64,000 nt of DNA. It comes from JANQMX01 sp965247175. GTDB taxonomy: Bacteria > Pseudomonadota > Alphaproteobacteria > Kiloniellales > DSM-21159. The notes beneath the pieces were generated by a model that worked only from the letters and a program-made list of their open reading frames with translations, did no database searches and was not told where the DNA came from. The first letter of the stretch is position 1. Every line of letters begins with the position of its first letter. Below, in pieces: positions 35,494 through 45,011 of the stretch. The position numbers were made by a program, and so were the translations under genes. The DNA lies in the NCBI GenBank assembly GCA_965247175.1, contig OZ252006.1:1302001-1366000 (forward strand), in the 5' to 3' direction.

Positions 35494-38400
35494 CAAGAGT
35501 TGTCGTCTCCCCCTCGGCTGTCACGCAGCAGCGGTGAAATACGGCCCGATGTCGTGCGCAGCCTGTGCTCCCGGTTCAATATCGGACGGCGGCCTATGAG
35601 ATCCCGGCGGATCGGTTCGTCCCGAATGATGATGGGCCTGCTCGGCCGGGTGGGCCTGGCATCGCTGTCGAGCGCGAATACGATATCCGGCGCGAGCACG
35701 GCTGGCGCCTCGAAACCGAAGCGCGTGCTGGTCACCGGCGGCAGGTCACGCCCCGATAGCGTCGCGATCACGGTTATGCCGCGCCGGAGGATGTCGCCGA
35801 GCTGCTCCACCTCGTCTGCGGTAAGCCGTATCGAGTAGCTGCCCTTCTCGTTGGTTTGGGCCGGCTGCACCGCATCGAGTACCCTGCCCCGCGCATCGCC
35901 CAACTGAACCTCGGCCAGAGCAAGGCCGCTGCCTCTCGAGTTGGTGACACGACCTTGGACCGTGAAGCTTGCTTCCTCGCGGACCGGTTCGGGCCTTGTC
36001 GTGACGACTTCCTCTGCCGCACGGATGCGGTCGACATCCCGGGTGATGGTGGCAAGCCGGTCGCGGTTTGCCTGGAGAAGATCGGCGCGTGTCGTGGAGC
36101 GGGCTTCGAGGCGGGCAACCTCGTTGCCAAGCAGAGCCGCGTTGGCCGCTTTGTATTCCGCCGCCAACTCGAGCTGGCCGCCCTGGTATTGGTTGAGCGT
36201 TACCAGGTTTTCGTTGAGGGCCGCGGCGTAGGTCAGCCCGTTGCCTGTTGGAGGTTCCAGCCCGTTGACGAACTCGAGGCTGTCCAGGTTTGCCGTCCCC
36301 AAAATTGGGTTCAGCGCCGCACCGGCGGCCGCATCGCTGACCTGACCGCAATTGGTGCTTTCGAAGACCAGGTTGTCGCTGTTGACCAAGCGCGGTGGGC
36401 TGCTCTGATCGAAGGCGAAGATGCAGTGATCGCCTTCGTTGTTGGTGGTGATGTTCATCCGGGTGGTCAGGCAGGCAAGCGAGACCTGGAACGCAGTCTG
36501 GGGCGACAACAGGGGTTCACGGAACCGGTTGCCCGTCGCCCGTGCGGTTTGGGCGAAAATCAGCGTGTTCATCATGACGATGAGATTGCCGAGCGTCAGG
36601 CCGGATTGCAGTGCGTCGACTTGGTTTGCGTCGAAGCCGAGATCCTCGGCCGCGGCAACGGCGAGGGCGATCATCGCATCGCTATCAGGCCCCAAGGAAA
36701 TCTGGTTCGAGTTGATCATGCAGCCGCCCGAGGGCAACCGCCCAACACCGCTCAGGCTCAGAATCAGGAGCGCCCCAGCCATACGGTCGAGCGGCTCGGT
36801 CCCCGTCCGCTCCGCCGTCAGGTGATTGGCCACGATGGAAACCGGGCCGGCCGCAAGGATGGTCATTGCACGGCCCATCGGTTGCTGGACCACGTTGTCA
36901 TGGACGCGCAAGGCGGGCTTGACCGCGAGGCTGCCGCGATTGTCGTTGGCCCCGAAGTCGTCCAGGCCTATGGACAGGAAGATCCCCGCGATTCCGCTGC
37001 GCAGGCCCAGGACGAACTCGGCATCCGTGTTCACGAAGGGGCCGTTGTCGCGGATCAGATTGTCGGTGATCTCCACCTGTTCGCCGAACAGGACAAAGAT
37101 GCCGCACACCGGATCGATGTGACGCAGTCCGTTGGCCTCGATCCGATTGGCCATGATGGCGACGGTTTCGCAAAGACCCAGGCTGATGCCGCCGAACCCG
37201 ATTCTGCGCGCCGCATCGCGCATCGCCGCGTTGAAGGGCGTGCGCAGATTGCGTTCGATGCGGTTGTTGAAGATGGTCAGATCGATGACGGGGTTGCCGA
37301 GGATGGCCAGCCGCGCATCGACGGCAGAGGCCCTGGCCAGAGCGAAGCGCGGCTCGCGGGCACTGGCGAAACCGGGCCGCGCCGTGAAGTCGTCCGGACC
37401 GCCAGGGTCGGTTCCACCGTCGTCGTCATCCTCGATCACCGAGAGAGCCGGGGGAATGCCGATGCCATTGAGGCCCATGGCGGTGATGGTGTTGTCCTCG
37501 ATACGGATTGCGTAAAGGAAGCCGAGGCGCGGGTCGGCCGTTTCCCGCTGACGGTTCAGACCGATGCGCAGAACGAGGATCGAGCCGGCGCCGAAGTTGA
37601 TGGTTTGGATGACCTCGACCTCGTTCACGCCAATGCCTGTCGTCACAGGCTCGATGATGTGATCGCCCTCCTCCTGCATCGTGCGCAGCTCGAACGCCCC
37701 CGTCGCGCTGGTGGTAAAGCTGCGCACCGTCCCAGAAGGCATGCGGAGTTGCAGGGTGACCCCGGCCGCAGGATTGCCGTCCGGGTCCTCGACCGTGCCT
37801 TGCAGGGCCATGACCGTTCTGCCGAGGGAGAGGCTTTGAGTCAGGGGTCCATTCGGTTCTTCATCCGAGGGCGGGATATGGCTGCCGCCCAGGGTGATGC
37901 CGTTGCCGGCGCCGCCCAAGATGAGGTTGTCCAGAATGAACAGACGTTCGCACATCGCGGCGGCCTGGATCCCGCCCAGAGCCTGGAAAGGCGGCGGCAC
38001 GACGGCCGTCAGCGTGTAGCCGAGCAAGAATTCGACGAAGCCGATGAAGAAGCCGACGTTGAGATAGATGGTCTCCTCGTCGGCGCAGGGGTCGATCGGG
38101 TCGTCCGGATTGTCAAAATCGTCGGGCGTGCCCGGCGGTCGCGGCGTGATGCTGGCCGGCACGACCCCGATGTCGTTGTCCTCGATCCGGCTATCCTCGG
38201 CTGAGATATAGATCGCGACACCGGCGCCCTGCTTGTCGAGCATGCGGATACGGTTGCGGCTGATCACGATATCGCTGCCGCCCTCGATCTGGATGGCGCG
38301 GACACAGGCGACGATCCTGTTCTCCGTGATGACGAACTGGCGGAGCGAGTCATCCTGGGTCGATTCACCCAAAACAGCGATGCCGCCCAGGGAGATCATC

Positions 38401-39959
38401 TCCATAGAGCGGAGCTCGATGCACTCGCTGTCGACCACGTGGAAGATCGGCACGTCGCGCTGGCCGGGGCGCGGGACGACCCGCGTGTCCTTGCCGCATC
38501 CGATGACGTGAATGTTCGCCCGATCGCGGATCACCGTGTTGGTTTCGTGAATGCCCGGCAAAAGGCAGATCTTGCCGCCGGCGGCCGGCAGGCGGTTGAC
38601 CGCGGCCTCTATGCTATCCTCATCGCCGTGGGAGATGCGCCCGTCACCGACGGTGATGGTGCAACAGGGGCAAGGGTTGGTCAGCGGCGGGAAACTGTCC
38701 CGGCAATCTTCGATGTCCTCGGGTTCCAGTTCGACCGGAGGCGTGCCGCTCCAGGTCAGAATGCCGAGTGGCGCGCGGTGGTAGCGGATCGCATCGGGCA
38801 GCGCGTTGGTCGGCAGGCTCGTAGGGTCAAACTCAGTGCCGGCGGCGCGCACCGGGAATAGCCAGCGGTTGCCTTCACGATAGTTCTCGCCCGTCGGAGC
38901 ATCGAAATCCAAGAGCAGACCATCGGCCAGGTCGGTTGCGCCGACGAAATCGGCGATGTCGCCCACACCGTCCCACAAGCGGAAGAAGGCGTGCTCGCCC
39001 GGCCCGACCGGCCAGGTGCCGGCCGGGTCCGTGACGGCCAGAACGTCATCCTCCATCGAGACCGTCGCTTCGAACACCACCTCCCAACAGCCAGTCTCGC
39101 CCTCCGGCGCGAGGGCCTGCAGAGTCATACCGCTGACATTGGCCGCATCGATCATGGCGCGGTTGTGGGTGATGGATATGGTTTGCTCGACAGCATCGAA
39201 CCGGCCCCTGCCGACCAGGCCGCCGCCATACCGAGACCAGACAAAGCGCGGGCCGCCACCACCGCGCGGCCGGGCAACCTCGACGCAGATCAGCCGGTGG
39301 CCGTCGCCGGAGTAGCCGCCTCCTGCCTCGACCGGGCAATCGCCGGCGATCGCGATGGCGGGCGCGGTCGTGACCGTCAGACGCCCGATCGTTGCAGGAT
39401 CGTCCTGGAGGGACGGGCCGATGGTCGTACAGTCTTCGTCCTCGCCAAGGCGGCGCAGGCGCAGCCGATGGCACGCCCGCACCCGTCCAGTTGTCTCAAC
39501 CCCGCCCAGGGCGGACTCGAGCAAGCTCTCGGGCATCTGGAACGCGCTGACGGAGTCTTCCCAGACTTCCAGGATGACCGCATCCCTAACGCCATCGGCG
39601 ATGGTGTCCGGCCCCACCTCCGGCTGCAACGGAGGCAGCAGGTAGGTTGCTTCGGCCGTGACGTCAGCGCCTAAGAGCAGCGGAATGCCGTCGATCCACA
39701 CCCGCCCGGCCGAGTAGGTAACCTCGACGGTCGTGCCATCGGTCGAGGCGCCGGTGATTTGAAAGCTGTTCGAGGCCTCGGGGGGGACCGCCACGCGGCC
39801 GGGGCCAAAGGCATCGCGGCCCATCAGCGTACGCAGGTGACGCGTAATCTCTTCGGCAGCGAGCCCATCGCGATCGAGCCGCACACGGCCTTGGTGCTCC
39901 AAGACGCTTGTGAAGTTTTCGAGCGGCCGGTGGTCGAACCACGAGAAATCACCCTTCAT
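35493..39959 (-). CDS. giant DUF6519/right-handed beta-helix protein of the eCIS locus
   Basis: 1488 aa. The N-terminus (MKGDFSWFDHRP, then VLEHQGRVRLDRDG) matches the DUF6519 type that opens many eCIS-associated proteins. From about residue 440 it becomes parallel beta-helix, with many short N-x-I and D-N-x-I turns typical of pectate-lyase-like coils. Two carboxypeptidase-regulatory-like beta sandwiches sit at about 712-790 (LQGTVEDPDGNPAAGVTLQL) and about 1330-1420. There is no signal peptide. It is placed next to the baseplate genes, so a tail fibre, receptor-binding protein or surface-polysaccharide-degrading cargo are the main options. No catalytic residues can be asserted. Confidence 0.7.
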   Translation of the reverse strand: MKGDFSWFDHRPLENFTSVLEHQGRVRLDRDGLAAEEITRHLRTLMGRDAFGPGRVAVPPEASNSFQITGASTDGTTVEVTYSAGRVWIDGIPLLLGADVTAEATYLLPPLQPEVGPDTIADGVRDAVILEVWEDSVSAFQMPESLLESALGGVETTGRVRACHRLRLRRLGEDEDCTTIGPSLQDDPATIGRLTVTTAPAIAIAGDCPVEAGGGYSGDGHRLICVEVARPRGGGGPRFVWSRYGGGLVGRGRFDAVEQTISITHNRAMIDAANVSGMTLQALAPEGETGCWEVVFEATVSMEDDVLAVTDPAGTWPVGPGEHAFFRLWDGVGDIADFVGATDLADGLLLDFDAPTGENYREGNRWLFPVRAAGTEFDPTSLPTNALPDAIRYHRAPLGILTWSGTPPVELEPEDIEDCRDSFPPLTNPCPCCTITVGDGRISHGDEDSIEAAVNRLPAAGGKICLLPGIHETNTVIRDRANIHVIGCGKDTRVVPRPGQRDVPIFHVVDSECIELRSMEMISLGGIAVLGESTQDDSLRQFVITENRIVACVRAIQIEGGSDIVISRNRIRMLDKQGAGVAIYISAEDSRIEDNDIGVVPASITPRPPGTPDDFDNPDDPIDPCADEETIYLNVGFFIGFVEFLLGYTLTAVVPPPFQALGGIQAAAMCERLFILDNLILGGAGNGITLGGSHIPPSDEEPNGPLTQSLSLGRTVMALQGTVEDPDGNPAAGVTLQLRMPSGTVRSFTTSATGAFELRTMQEEGDHIIEPVTTGIGVNEVEVIQTINFGAGSILVLRIGLNRQRETADPRLGFLYAIRIEDNTITAMGLNGIGIPPALSVIEDDDDGGTDPGGPDDFTARPGFASAREPRFALARASAVDARLAILGNPVIDLTIFNNRIERNLRTPFNAAMRDAARRIGFGGISLGLCETVAIMANRIEANGLRHIDPVCGIFVLFGEQVEITDNLIRDNGPFVNTDAEFVLGLRSGIAGIFLSIGLDDFGANDNRGSLAVKPALRVHDNVVQQPMGRAMTILAAGPVSIVANHLTAERTGTEPLDRMAGALLILSLSGVGRLPSGGCMINSNQISLGPDSDAMIALAVAAAEDLGFDANQVDALQSGLTLGNLIVMMNTLIFAQTARATGNRFREPLLSPQTAFQVSLACLTTRMNITTNNEGDHCIFAFDQSSPPRLVNSDNLVFESTNCGQVSDAAAGAALNPILGTANLDSLEFVNGLEPPTGNGLTYAAALNENLVTLNQYQGGQLELAAEYKAANAALLGNEVARLEARSTTRADLLQANRDRLATITRDVDRIRAAEEVVTTRPEPVREEASFTVQGRVTNSRGSGLALAEVQLGDARGRVLDAVQPAQTNEKGSYSIRLTADEVEQLGDILRRGITVIATLSGRDLPPVTSTRFGFEAPAVLAPDIVFALDSDARPTRPSRPIIIRDEPIRRDLIGRRPILNREHRLRTTSGRISPLLRDSRGGDDNS

Positions 39960-39972
39960 CGTTCCGTCCTCA

Positions 39973-42267
39973 TTACGTGACGCTTGCCAGGATCGTGCGG
40001 ATGCCGACTGGCGTGAATTCGCGGAGCCTGATGTTCAGGTTCTTCCATTTGTGGGTATTGAGGAGATAGCCGTAGGCGCCCATTTCATCGGCTTGCGGGC
40101 CGTCCTCCAGAACCTCGCGCACGGTGCGAATGCGGTTGAGCTGGACGTAGCCGGGCTGTCCGTGAATCACCGAGGTGAATGCCACGCGCGCCTGCGGCCC
40201 GAAAACGCAGGCGAAGTGCGGTGGCAGGCGATCGCCGTCACCGGCAAAGCGGCTATAGGACAAGCAGCCGGTTTGATGATCGCGCACCGATAGTCGGTCC
40301 CGAAAGAGCCCTCCCTGCCCGTTCGCCGCGCGAACGCGCACGCGGCCGAGGACGGTTACCCCATCGATCTCCAAAATTGGTCCATAGGCGGGCGGCGGTT
40401 CGGTCGCGCCAATAGCCAAGCCATCCCCCCCATCGACGATCGTGCCGGTCACGTTCAGCCGATAGCGCGGTCCCATTGCGATGGGCCCGGAGATACAGCG
40501 ATGGAGCGTGACCTCCGGCAGCTCCTCAAAGGCTTCCAGCGCTGCCGGGTCCGCGAAACCAAGATCGGGAGTCAGCGCCAAGGCGGGTTGAGGATCTGCG
40601 CGGGTGCCACCGGCGGTGCCATCCAAGACCCGATGACCGCCAGGGTCGAGGGTTACGCCATCGAGGTGGAGGCTGTTGATGGCGGTGCGGGTGATGATCG
40701 CGTCCGTGACCGGCGCGTTCCGGAGCGTGAGGACCGCGCCGTCGATGCGAATGTCGAGAGCACGGTTGAGTGCGGCATCGGCAGGGTCTGTCGAGCGCAT
40801 GCGAAGGGGCTGGCGAAACTCGATGACCGGCCGCTGCCCCGTGCGCGCTCTAATCCAGAACGGCCGGGCCAGCGTAAGGGTCGGTCCGTCCTCGTCCACG
40901 ATGTCATCGACGTTGGCCAGGTTCACGCGATGGGTCATGGAATCGTTGATTTCGATAATCCGAGGCGGCCCCGCCGTCGCGAGACCGGAAAGGGCTGCTC
41001 TGAGACCGGTGCCGCCAGGGTGCGCCGTGACCGTGACGATTTCCGGATCGGCCAAACCGGGCCAGATCGTCTCCGGGAACGTGCGCGAGACAGGGTGTGC
41101 CCCGGTCTGGCCAAGTGTCGAGCCAGGTGATGCGTAGGTGTAGGAGAGACGAAGCCGGTTTCGCAGCGCCGCGCCTTCGTTCGCATCGTCGGCAACGCCC
41201 AGAAGGATGCGGCCGTGGATGGGGTCGATGACGATCTCGCGCGCCAGCAACGGGGTGCGCAGCCCCTCCTCCCAAGCGCACAGATTGGCGCCACGGGTCG
41301 TCCAATTCGTGCCCGCGAACACTGTCGCGGGCAGATGGACGGTCAGACCGACGGCGCCGTCACCCGGATCGCCTGGGCGGCTGCCATTGAAGATGTCGAC
41401 CGCGACATACTCAGCCGCGTTGCCCGTCGGTGGGCCGTCTTGCAGGCGCGCAGCCGGCATGGGTCCCGGTGTCCGGTCGGGGACCGAGAATTCCAGTGGG
41501 TCGGCACCGGGGTCGTATCGGAAGGTGTTGAACAGCCGCAGAGGCCGGCCCAAAGGCTCGATGATGTACCGGGCTGCGAAGGCTGCCTCACCGGGATCCG
41601 GCGTCTGCTCTACCGTCTCCACATGCACCGGCCGGGCGACCGGAACGAGAAAGTCCCGCAGCCGCCACAGGAAGATGGCCAAGTTGGGCAAGTTCGGGCG
41701 CGGATGAATGCCCTCGGTGGGCTTGAGATCCGCGGTCCGCGCAAAGCCGTCGAAAGCGCCACCCAGGAAGCTCAGCACGCCTGGGTCGCGCAGCGTCACC
41801 GTTCCATGCCGCACCGGATCGGCCATATGGCGCGGGAGAGTCTGGGGTGGCACACCCCCCGCATCCGGTCGCTGATGATTGAGGTGCTGGTTCCAGATCA
41901 TCCGCTCGCGCATCTCGACCGCATGCGCCGCCCAGCCCGTAAGGCTGAAGGCCAGGGACTCCATCGCGCCGAGCGTACCTCGGCGGCGCCGGTTCGGAAC
42001 TGCGCGCGCGACATCGGCGCGAAGGGTCCAAGGATCGCCCTTCAGATGGGTGACACCCAGAAGATCGCCGATGTAGGGAACCATCCAATCGGCACAGCTT
42101 TCGATGAACTGGTCGTCGTAGAGCGCCTCGACATGGTCATCGATCCCCTCGAGGATTTCGTCCATCAAGCCGATGAAGGCCTCGAACTGCCCCTGTCTCG
42201 AGAGATCCGCATCCCGCGTGCGGTAGATCTCAGGCAGACGTTCGAAGAGTCGAGGGCGTTCGGTCAT
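39973..42267 (-). CDS. phage tail protein I-like baseplate protein
   Basis: 764 aa. The first about 150 residues match the P2 gpI-like family found in contractile tails (LFERLPEIYRTRD, then ADWMVPYIGDLLG). The rest is beta-rich and likely forms the outer wedge or fibre-attachment part. The ATG at 42267 overlaps the upstream stop (ATGA) and has GGAG upstream. It corresponds by position to the Afp12-type proteins that link baseplate to fibres. Confidence 0.75.
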   Translation of the reverse strand: MTERPRLFERLPEIYRTRDADLSRQGQFEAFIGLMDEILEGIDDHVEALYDDQFIESCADWMVPYIGDLLGVTHLKGDPWTLRADVARAVPNRRRRGTLGAMESLAFSLTGWAAHAVEMRERMIWNQHLNHQRPDAGGVPPQTLPRHMADPVRHGTVTLRDPGVLSFLGGAFDGFARTADLKPTEGIHPRPNLPNLAIFLWRLRDFLVPVARPVHVETVEQTPDPGEAAFAARYIIEPLGRPLRLFNTFRYDPGADPLEFSVPDRTPGPMPAARLQDGPPTGNAAEYVAVDIFNGSRPGDPGDGAVGLTVHLPATVFAGTNWTTRGANLCAWEEGLRTPLLAREIVIDPIHGRILLGVADDANEGAALRNRLRLSYTYASPGSTLGQTGAHPVSRTFPETIWPGLADPEIVTVTAHPGGTGLRAALSGLATAGPPRIIEINDSMTHRVNLANVDDIVDEDGPTLTLARPFWIRARTGQRPVIEFRQPLRMRSTDPADAALNRALDIRIDGAVLTLRNAPVTDAIITRTAINSLHLDGVTLDPGGHRVLDGTAGGTRADPQPALALTPDLGFADPAALEAFEELPEVTLHRCISGPIAMGPRYRLNVTGTIVDGGDGLAIGATEPPPAYGPILEIDGVTVLGRVRVRAANGQGGLFRDRLSVRDHQTGCLSYSRFAGDGDRLPPHFACVFGPQARVAFTSVIHGQPGYVQLNRIRTVREVLEDGPQADEMGAYGYLLNTHKWKNLNIRLREFTPVGIRTILASVT

Positions 42268-45011
42268 TGCGGGCACTCCTCGTCGCTCACAACGCTTGCC
42301 GCCGACAGGGTCAGATGATGGGCAGAGAGCGCCAAGATCTCCGTGGGCTTGGCGCCGATGCGGGCTTTGAGTCCGGGACTTGCAGGCACCGATAGATCTT
42401 TGGGATCGTCCGCCGTCGCGGCCAGTTTGACGAAGGCCTTCGGCTTGACCCAGGAGACACCCTCGACCGATTGCGCGGCGGCGATGGCTTGCGAGATATG
42501 GACGTCTTGGCCGAACTGGCGCTGCGCCAGAGCAAAGAGGCCATGCTCGGGCGCCCTGCCCTCGTCGATCGCGGGCAAGCTGCCGAGAGCGGCGGTCACG
42601 GCCGCATCCAATTCGCTCTCGCGATAGGTCGGGTCATAGCCAAGCAGCAGCGACAGATAGAGGTAGCGTCGGCGTCCGCCGATCACTTGCAGCGGATAGC
42701 GTGCCGGACCGCGACATCGATCGGCATGGCGCAGCGCGTCTTCCACCGCCGCGACGGCCTCGGCGCTTTCATCTTCCGTCAAGACGGTCAACGCGATGTA
42801 GGGGCGCTCGGCTTCGGCGGAGAAAACGGCTCCGGCTTTCAAGACGCCCGGTATCGCCAGGGCTTCCGCCTCGTAGTCGGTGAGCCCAACGAGCCGCCCG
42901 AGGCTCTGCATCCGCCCCGGTGCGGCGTCTCGCGCGCTCGACATCTCTTCGGGCTGAGCGCCACCAACGGCCGGCCCGGGCATGAACACGTCCGTCAGGG
43001 GCTTGAGCTTGGTCTTGGCCTTCGGCTCCTGATCGACGTCGAGATCGCCCCATGAACCGTGGCCGGTGCGGTAGGCGACCGTCACGTTGCCGCGTCCGGA
43101 GGTCAGCTTGGCGCCATTGAGCCCATCGCCGAACTGAATGTAGTCGCCATCCTCGCCTTGCCGGATGACGTAAATCTGCGCATCCGGAGCGGCATCGAAA
43201 AACGTGTCGACAGCCGTCCAGAGACGACCATCGACGCGGACTTCGAGTTCGGCGCTGTAAGGCGGCGTGCGCACCGGATCGGCGTGAAAGGTGACTGGCG
43301 CCTTCGGGATCGGGAAGGTTTGGAAGGCTTGCCTGGCGTCGCCCGACCCGACGGCAACCTCAGCCTGGCTCTCGCCCTCGGTGGCGTCGACGAGGTTGCC
43401 GTAAACGGTTACACGCGGGTTCGTCTCGGAGAAGCCGGCGCCACCTGCCTCCGGCACGACGCCGAGCTGCATCGGCCACATGCGCCGATCGCCGCTTGGC
43501 CCTTTGGGCGCCGCATCCAGGTCCGGCTGCTCCTCCGCGACGATGATCTCTTGCGGCACCTCGATCATGCCGGCGAGCATCAGGCGCCGCCCGGCCAGCG
43601 CCTTTGCCTCTTGCCGGGTGCCGAAGTAGTTCACCTTGCCGTCGCTGACCTTGCCCTTCTTCTGTCGGGCGGGTGCACGAAGGATCATCTTCTGGCTGAG
43701 CGTTTCGTAGAGGCGCAGCCGCCGAATGTCCTGCTTCTCCGGTCCGTCGACATCGGCGATCTCAAACGCCTCTATGTCGATGGGGGAGAATCCGGGCAGG
43801 GCCTTGGCAACAAGGGAGAACTCGGCCAGCTCCGCATCGATCGATCCGAGCGCTTCGATCTCCGATGCGCCCAGGCTCGACACCTGACCGGTGCCGAGTT
43901 TGTCTGTGCGCAGCGCCTTGTTGAATTGGACCATGGAAACCGGAGCGGTGACGCCGGCCCAGAGCACGTTGCGCGGCGTGATCTTCTGAATGCGGCGGAC
44001 GAAGGCGAAGGTGCGGGCCTCCGGCTCTGTGATGCGACCGATGCAGACCATTCGCGAGCCGACGGCGAGGTCGTCCACCTCGCTGTCGAGCGGCATTTGC
44101 CGTTTGCCGAGGGAGGAGTAGTTGGGCCGGCCGGGAGAGGTTGCGGTCGTCCGACGCCCGAACTTGGTCTCGTGAATGATCGACTTCGGCGGATCTTCGC
44201 GGAACGTTGAGAACTCGCGCGGTGCGTCGGCGCCGAAGTGCCGAAAGACGCGGCCGATCTTGAAGGCCGTGACCTCGCTGCCGTGATTCTGCTGGACCTC
44301 ACCTTCCAGATGCAGGGTTACGCGGTCGAGATGGGTTTCGGTATCGGCAACAACGAGGATCTCGTAGGGGTCGAGCGGTCCGGACATGATCAACACCCGG
44401 TCGCCGGCCTCGATGCCGTGCTCACTGCGTTCGTCGAGCGCTGTGGAACCGCCGAGGCGCACGATGTCGAGGCTGGATTTGCCCTTGATCGCCTGCGGTC
44501 CCAAGCGCCGCCGATAGAAGTGGAAAGCGCCGAACGAGGGGAAGGCCTCGATCGCGGCCTCGCTCTCGAATATGGAGGGCTTTTCGAAACCCTCGAGCTG
44601 CGCCTGAAAGGCGAAGCCGGCAGGCACAACCGTCTGCTCGTCGACCTCAAGGGCAAAGACGGTTTTCCCCCCGAGGCCGGGTGCCGGGCGATATCCGGTA
44701 AGCCGCACCAGGTCGAAGACGCTGTCTTGCCAGTCCGCCGTTCGCAGCTTCGTCTCGTTGCCGTAAAGCTCCTGATAGAACGCCAGGATGTGGCCGATCA
44801 GTGCCGTGCCCTCGAGCAGCGCGATGCCGGGCTCATCGGGACCGAGGTGAGTCCAGCCGGCCAGAGCCGGCGATTTGACCAGCTGATCCAGCATATGCGC
44901 CCGCATCGATGCGTAGTCGCCGATGCGATACTGAAAGCGGGACAATCCCGGCCGATTGTCGATCAGCCTTGGGAACCGCGCCGGGCGATCGCAGTCATGC
45001 TCGCAACTCAT
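42264..45011 (-). CDS. putative baseplate assembly protein (TIGR02243-like)
   Basis: 915 aa, full length for this eCIS/phage-like baseplate family. Recognisable N-terminal blocks are FQYRIGDYASMRAHMLDQL and GIALLEGTALIGHILAFYQE, followed by the gpJ-like core (YIQFGDGLNGAKLTSGRGNV). It forms baseplate wedges that surround the spike and hub. The start overlaps the stop of the preceding baseplate gene by 4 bp. Confidence 0.85.
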   Translation of the reverse strand: MSCEHDCDRPARFPRLIDNRPGLSRFQYRIGDYASMRAHMLDQLVKSPALAGWTHLGPDEPGIALLEGTALIGHILAFYQELYGNETKLRTADWQDSVFDLVRLTGYRPAPGLGGKTVFALEVDEQTVVPAGFAFQAQLEGFEKPSIFESEAAIEAFPSFGAFHFYRRRLGPQAIKGKSSLDIVRLGGSTALDERSEHGIEAGDRVLIMSGPLDPYEILVVADTETHLDRVTLHLEGEVQQNHGSEVTAFKIGRVFRHFGADAPREFSTFREDPPKSIIHETKFGRRTTATSPGRPNYSSLGKRQMPLDSEVDDLAVGSRMVCIGRITEPEARTFAFVRRIQKITPRNVLWAGVTAPVSMVQFNKALRTDKLGTGQVSSLGASEIEALGSIDAELAEFSLVAKALPGFSPIDIEAFEIADVDGPEKQDIRRLRLYETLSQKMILRAPARQKKGKVSDGKVNYFGTRQEAKALAGRRLMLAGMIEVPQEIIVAEEQPDLDAAPKGPSGDRRMWPMQLGVVPEAGGAGFSETNPRVTVYGNLVDATEGESQAEVAVGSGDARQAFQTFPIPKAPVTFHADPVRTPPYSAELEVRVDGRLWTAVDTFFDAAPDAQIYVIRQGEDGDYIQFGDGLNGAKLTSGRGNVTVAYRTGHGSWGDLDVDQEPKAKTKLKPLTDVFMPGPAVGGAQPEEMSSARDAAPGRMQSLGRLVGLTDYEAEALAIPGVLKAGAVFSAEAERPYIALTVLTEDESAEAVAAVEDALRHADRCRGPARYPLQVIGGRRRYLYLSLLLGYDPTYRESELDAAVTAALGSLPAIDEGRAPEHGLFALAQRQFGQDVHISQAIAAAQSVEGVSWVKPKAFVKLAATADDPKDLSVPASPGLKARIGAKPTEILALSAHHLTLSAASVVSDEECPQ

